From Caldimonas manganoxidans ATCC BAA-369 (GTDB lineage: Bacteria > Pseudomonadota > Gammaproteobacteria > Burkholderiales > Burkholderiaceae_C), in assembly GCF_000381125.1 (NCBI RefSeq), contig NZ_KB905930.1:62001-126000 (forward strand): a stretch of DNA of 64,000 bases. The letters are read 5' to 3'. A program made the position numbers and the translations under genes. Numbering within the stretch: the first letter of the stretch is position 1; each line of letters starts with the position of its first letter. Of this stretch, positions 63,090-64,000 are shown piece after piece. The notes under the pieces were generated by a model. The model saw nothing but the letters and a program-made list of their open reading frames with translations. It searched no databases and had not been told where the DNA came from.

Positions 63090-64000
63090 ATGGACTTTCG
63101 AGCGCTTCCCTCCTCACCGGCCCTGTGGGCTGAAACCCCTTGCGACGCCATGGTGGTCGTCTTGAACGCGGCCTTGTCGTCGCAGGACTTGCCCGCCCCA
63201 CTGGCCGGTCTGCTGGCCGATGCTTTGAAAACCCAAGATCTCGCCCTCAAGGCAGGCCGTAGCCTCTACCTGCACCGCCCAGCCGGACTGCGTGCGCCCC
63301 GTCTGGTGTTCACGGTGGCTGCCGATGGCTCGGCCAAGGCGTATCGCCACGCGCTGAGCGCAGCGATGCCAGCGCTCAAGCACAGCGCAGCGCGTCACCT
63401 GGCGGTGACCCTGCCGCCTCAGGCGAGCTGGTCGTGCGCACACGCACACGCCTTGGTCAGCGCGCTGGAGGAGGCCGTCTACGTCTATCGTCACACCAAA
63501 CCCAGCGCTCCCCCGGCGCCTGCGGTGTCCAAGGTGAGCCTGCTGGTGGGCAAGGACGGGCTCAAGGCCGTGCAGCACGATTTGGCGCAGGCCCGTGCCA
63601 TTGGCCTGGGGGTGGCCGTGGCGCGCGAATGGGCCAACCGACCCGGCAATCACTGCACGCCGACCCATCTGGCCGACGAGGCGCGTCGCTTGGGCCGGGC
63701 CCACGGACTGAAGGTCGAGGTGCTCGACCGCAAGGCGGTCGAAAAGCTGGGCATGGGGGCTTTCTTGGCCGTGGCCCAAGGCTCGGAGCAGCCCTTGCGG
63801 TTCATCGTGATGCGTTACGACGGGGGGCGTCGGGGCGAGCCCCCCCATGTGCTGGTGGGCAAGGGCATCACCTTCGATACCGGGGGCATCTCGATCAAGC
63901 CTGCCGCCGAGATGGACGAAATGAAGTTCGACATGAGTGGCGCAGCCAGCGTGCTGGGCACCATGCGCGCTCTGGCCGAGCTCAAGCCTCGAGTCAATGT
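63090..64000 (+). CDS. pepA: Leucyl aminopeptidase, M17 family (3' truncated by window edge)
   Basis: The first 303 codons of a cytosol aminopeptidase are present. NRPGNHCTPTHLADEA starts the catalytic domain, and VLVGKGITFDTGGISIKPAAEMDEMKFDMSGAA contains the metal Lys, Asp and the conserved loop of M17 enzymes. The N-terminal DNA-binding-like domain (residues 1-150) is less conserved. ATG 63090 is preferred over the in-frame ATG 63075. It is divergent from lptF, as in many proteobacteria. Confidence 0.95.
   Translation, partial: MDFRALPSSPALWAETPCDAMVVVLNAALSSQDLPAPLAGLLADALKTQDLALKAGRSLYLHRPAGLRAPRLVFTVAADGSAKAYRHALSAAMPALKHSAARHLAVTLPPQASWSCAHAHALVSALEEAVYVYRHTKPSAPPAPAVSKVSLLVGKDGLKAVQHDLAQARAIGLGVAVAREWANRPGNHCTPTHLADEARRLGRAHGLKVEVLDRKAVEKLGMGAFLAVAQGSEQPLRFIVMRYDGGRRGEPPHVLVGKGITFDTGGISIKPAAEMDEMKFDMSGAASVLGTMRALAELKPRVN

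Overview
The window is a high-GC, gene-dense chromosomal segment of a betaproteobacterium. Gene content and order point to the Burkholderiales, most like Comamonadaceae or relatives: exbB-exbD-lpxK-Trm112-kdsB-adk, ccoI-ccoS-ccoNOQP-ccoG-fnr-hemN, accA-tilS-lysC-tRNA-Ser, argA next to hrpA, and lptFG divergent from pepA. This assignment comes from gene order and protein character read by eye; no database search was run. No insertion sequence, prophage, CRISPR array or rRNA was seen. Three tRNAs are present: Ser-GCU, Pro-UGG and Arg-UCU.

Layout. 1-2.6 kb: end of a branched-chain/aromatic-acid type ABC transporter (livMGF) run with a hotdog thioesterase and a Rid-family protein. 2.6-6.5 kb (minus strand): exbB-exbD-lpxK-Trm112-kdsB-adk, for envelope energy transduction, lipid A/KDO synthesis and adenylate kinase. 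6.5-11.6 kb: xseA, sodB, a TctD/TctE-type two-component pair and a DUF192 protein. 11.7-22.7 kb: a complete cbb3 oxidase locus (copper ATPase ccoI, ccoS, ccoN, ccoO, a tiny ccoQ, ccoP, ccoG, two small membrane genes, fnr, oxygen-independent hemN and a TauE-like membrane protein). 22.8-32.9 kb: icd, a cold-shock protein, clpS-clpA, a minus-strand run TPR-ppiA-ppiB-lpxH-mtfA, cysS and a DNA glycosylase. 33-36.9 kb: accA-tilS-lysC-tRNA-Ser. 37-43 kb is the more accessory part: an unrecognised small protein, a hybrid sensor kinase, a FeeM-like N-acyltransferase, an H-NS-like protein, an iron-binding periplasmic protein and a degenerate receiver. 43-49 kb: yggX, argA, hrpA and two tRNAs. 49-56 kb: glyoxalase-fold protein, glutathione transferase and a CoA-catabolism group (acyl-CoA dehydrogenase with APH-type kinase, Crp-type regulator, class II aldolase, histidine phosphatase, crotonase). 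56-64 kb: fimV-like gene, methionine-type aminotransferase, cysB, cbiX, lptG, lptF and the start of pepA.

How it fits together. The clearest regulatory signal is a microaerobic circuit. Three FNR-box-like 14-mers precede ccoI, ccoN and fnr, and in all three a -10-like hexamer sits exactly where a class II FNR promoter needs it. The Fnr encoded here keeps the four cluster cysteines and the E..SR recognition motif. The adjacent APH-kinase/acyl-CoA-dehydrogenase genes resemble the LvaA/LvaC 4-hydroxyacyl-CoA system and ACAD10/11. Two intergenic regions carry inverted pairs of DnaA-box-like 9-mers with the same 5-bp gap. I did not find a clearly new multi-gene system; the window is mostly core metabolism with a few regulatory and accessory oddities worth checking.
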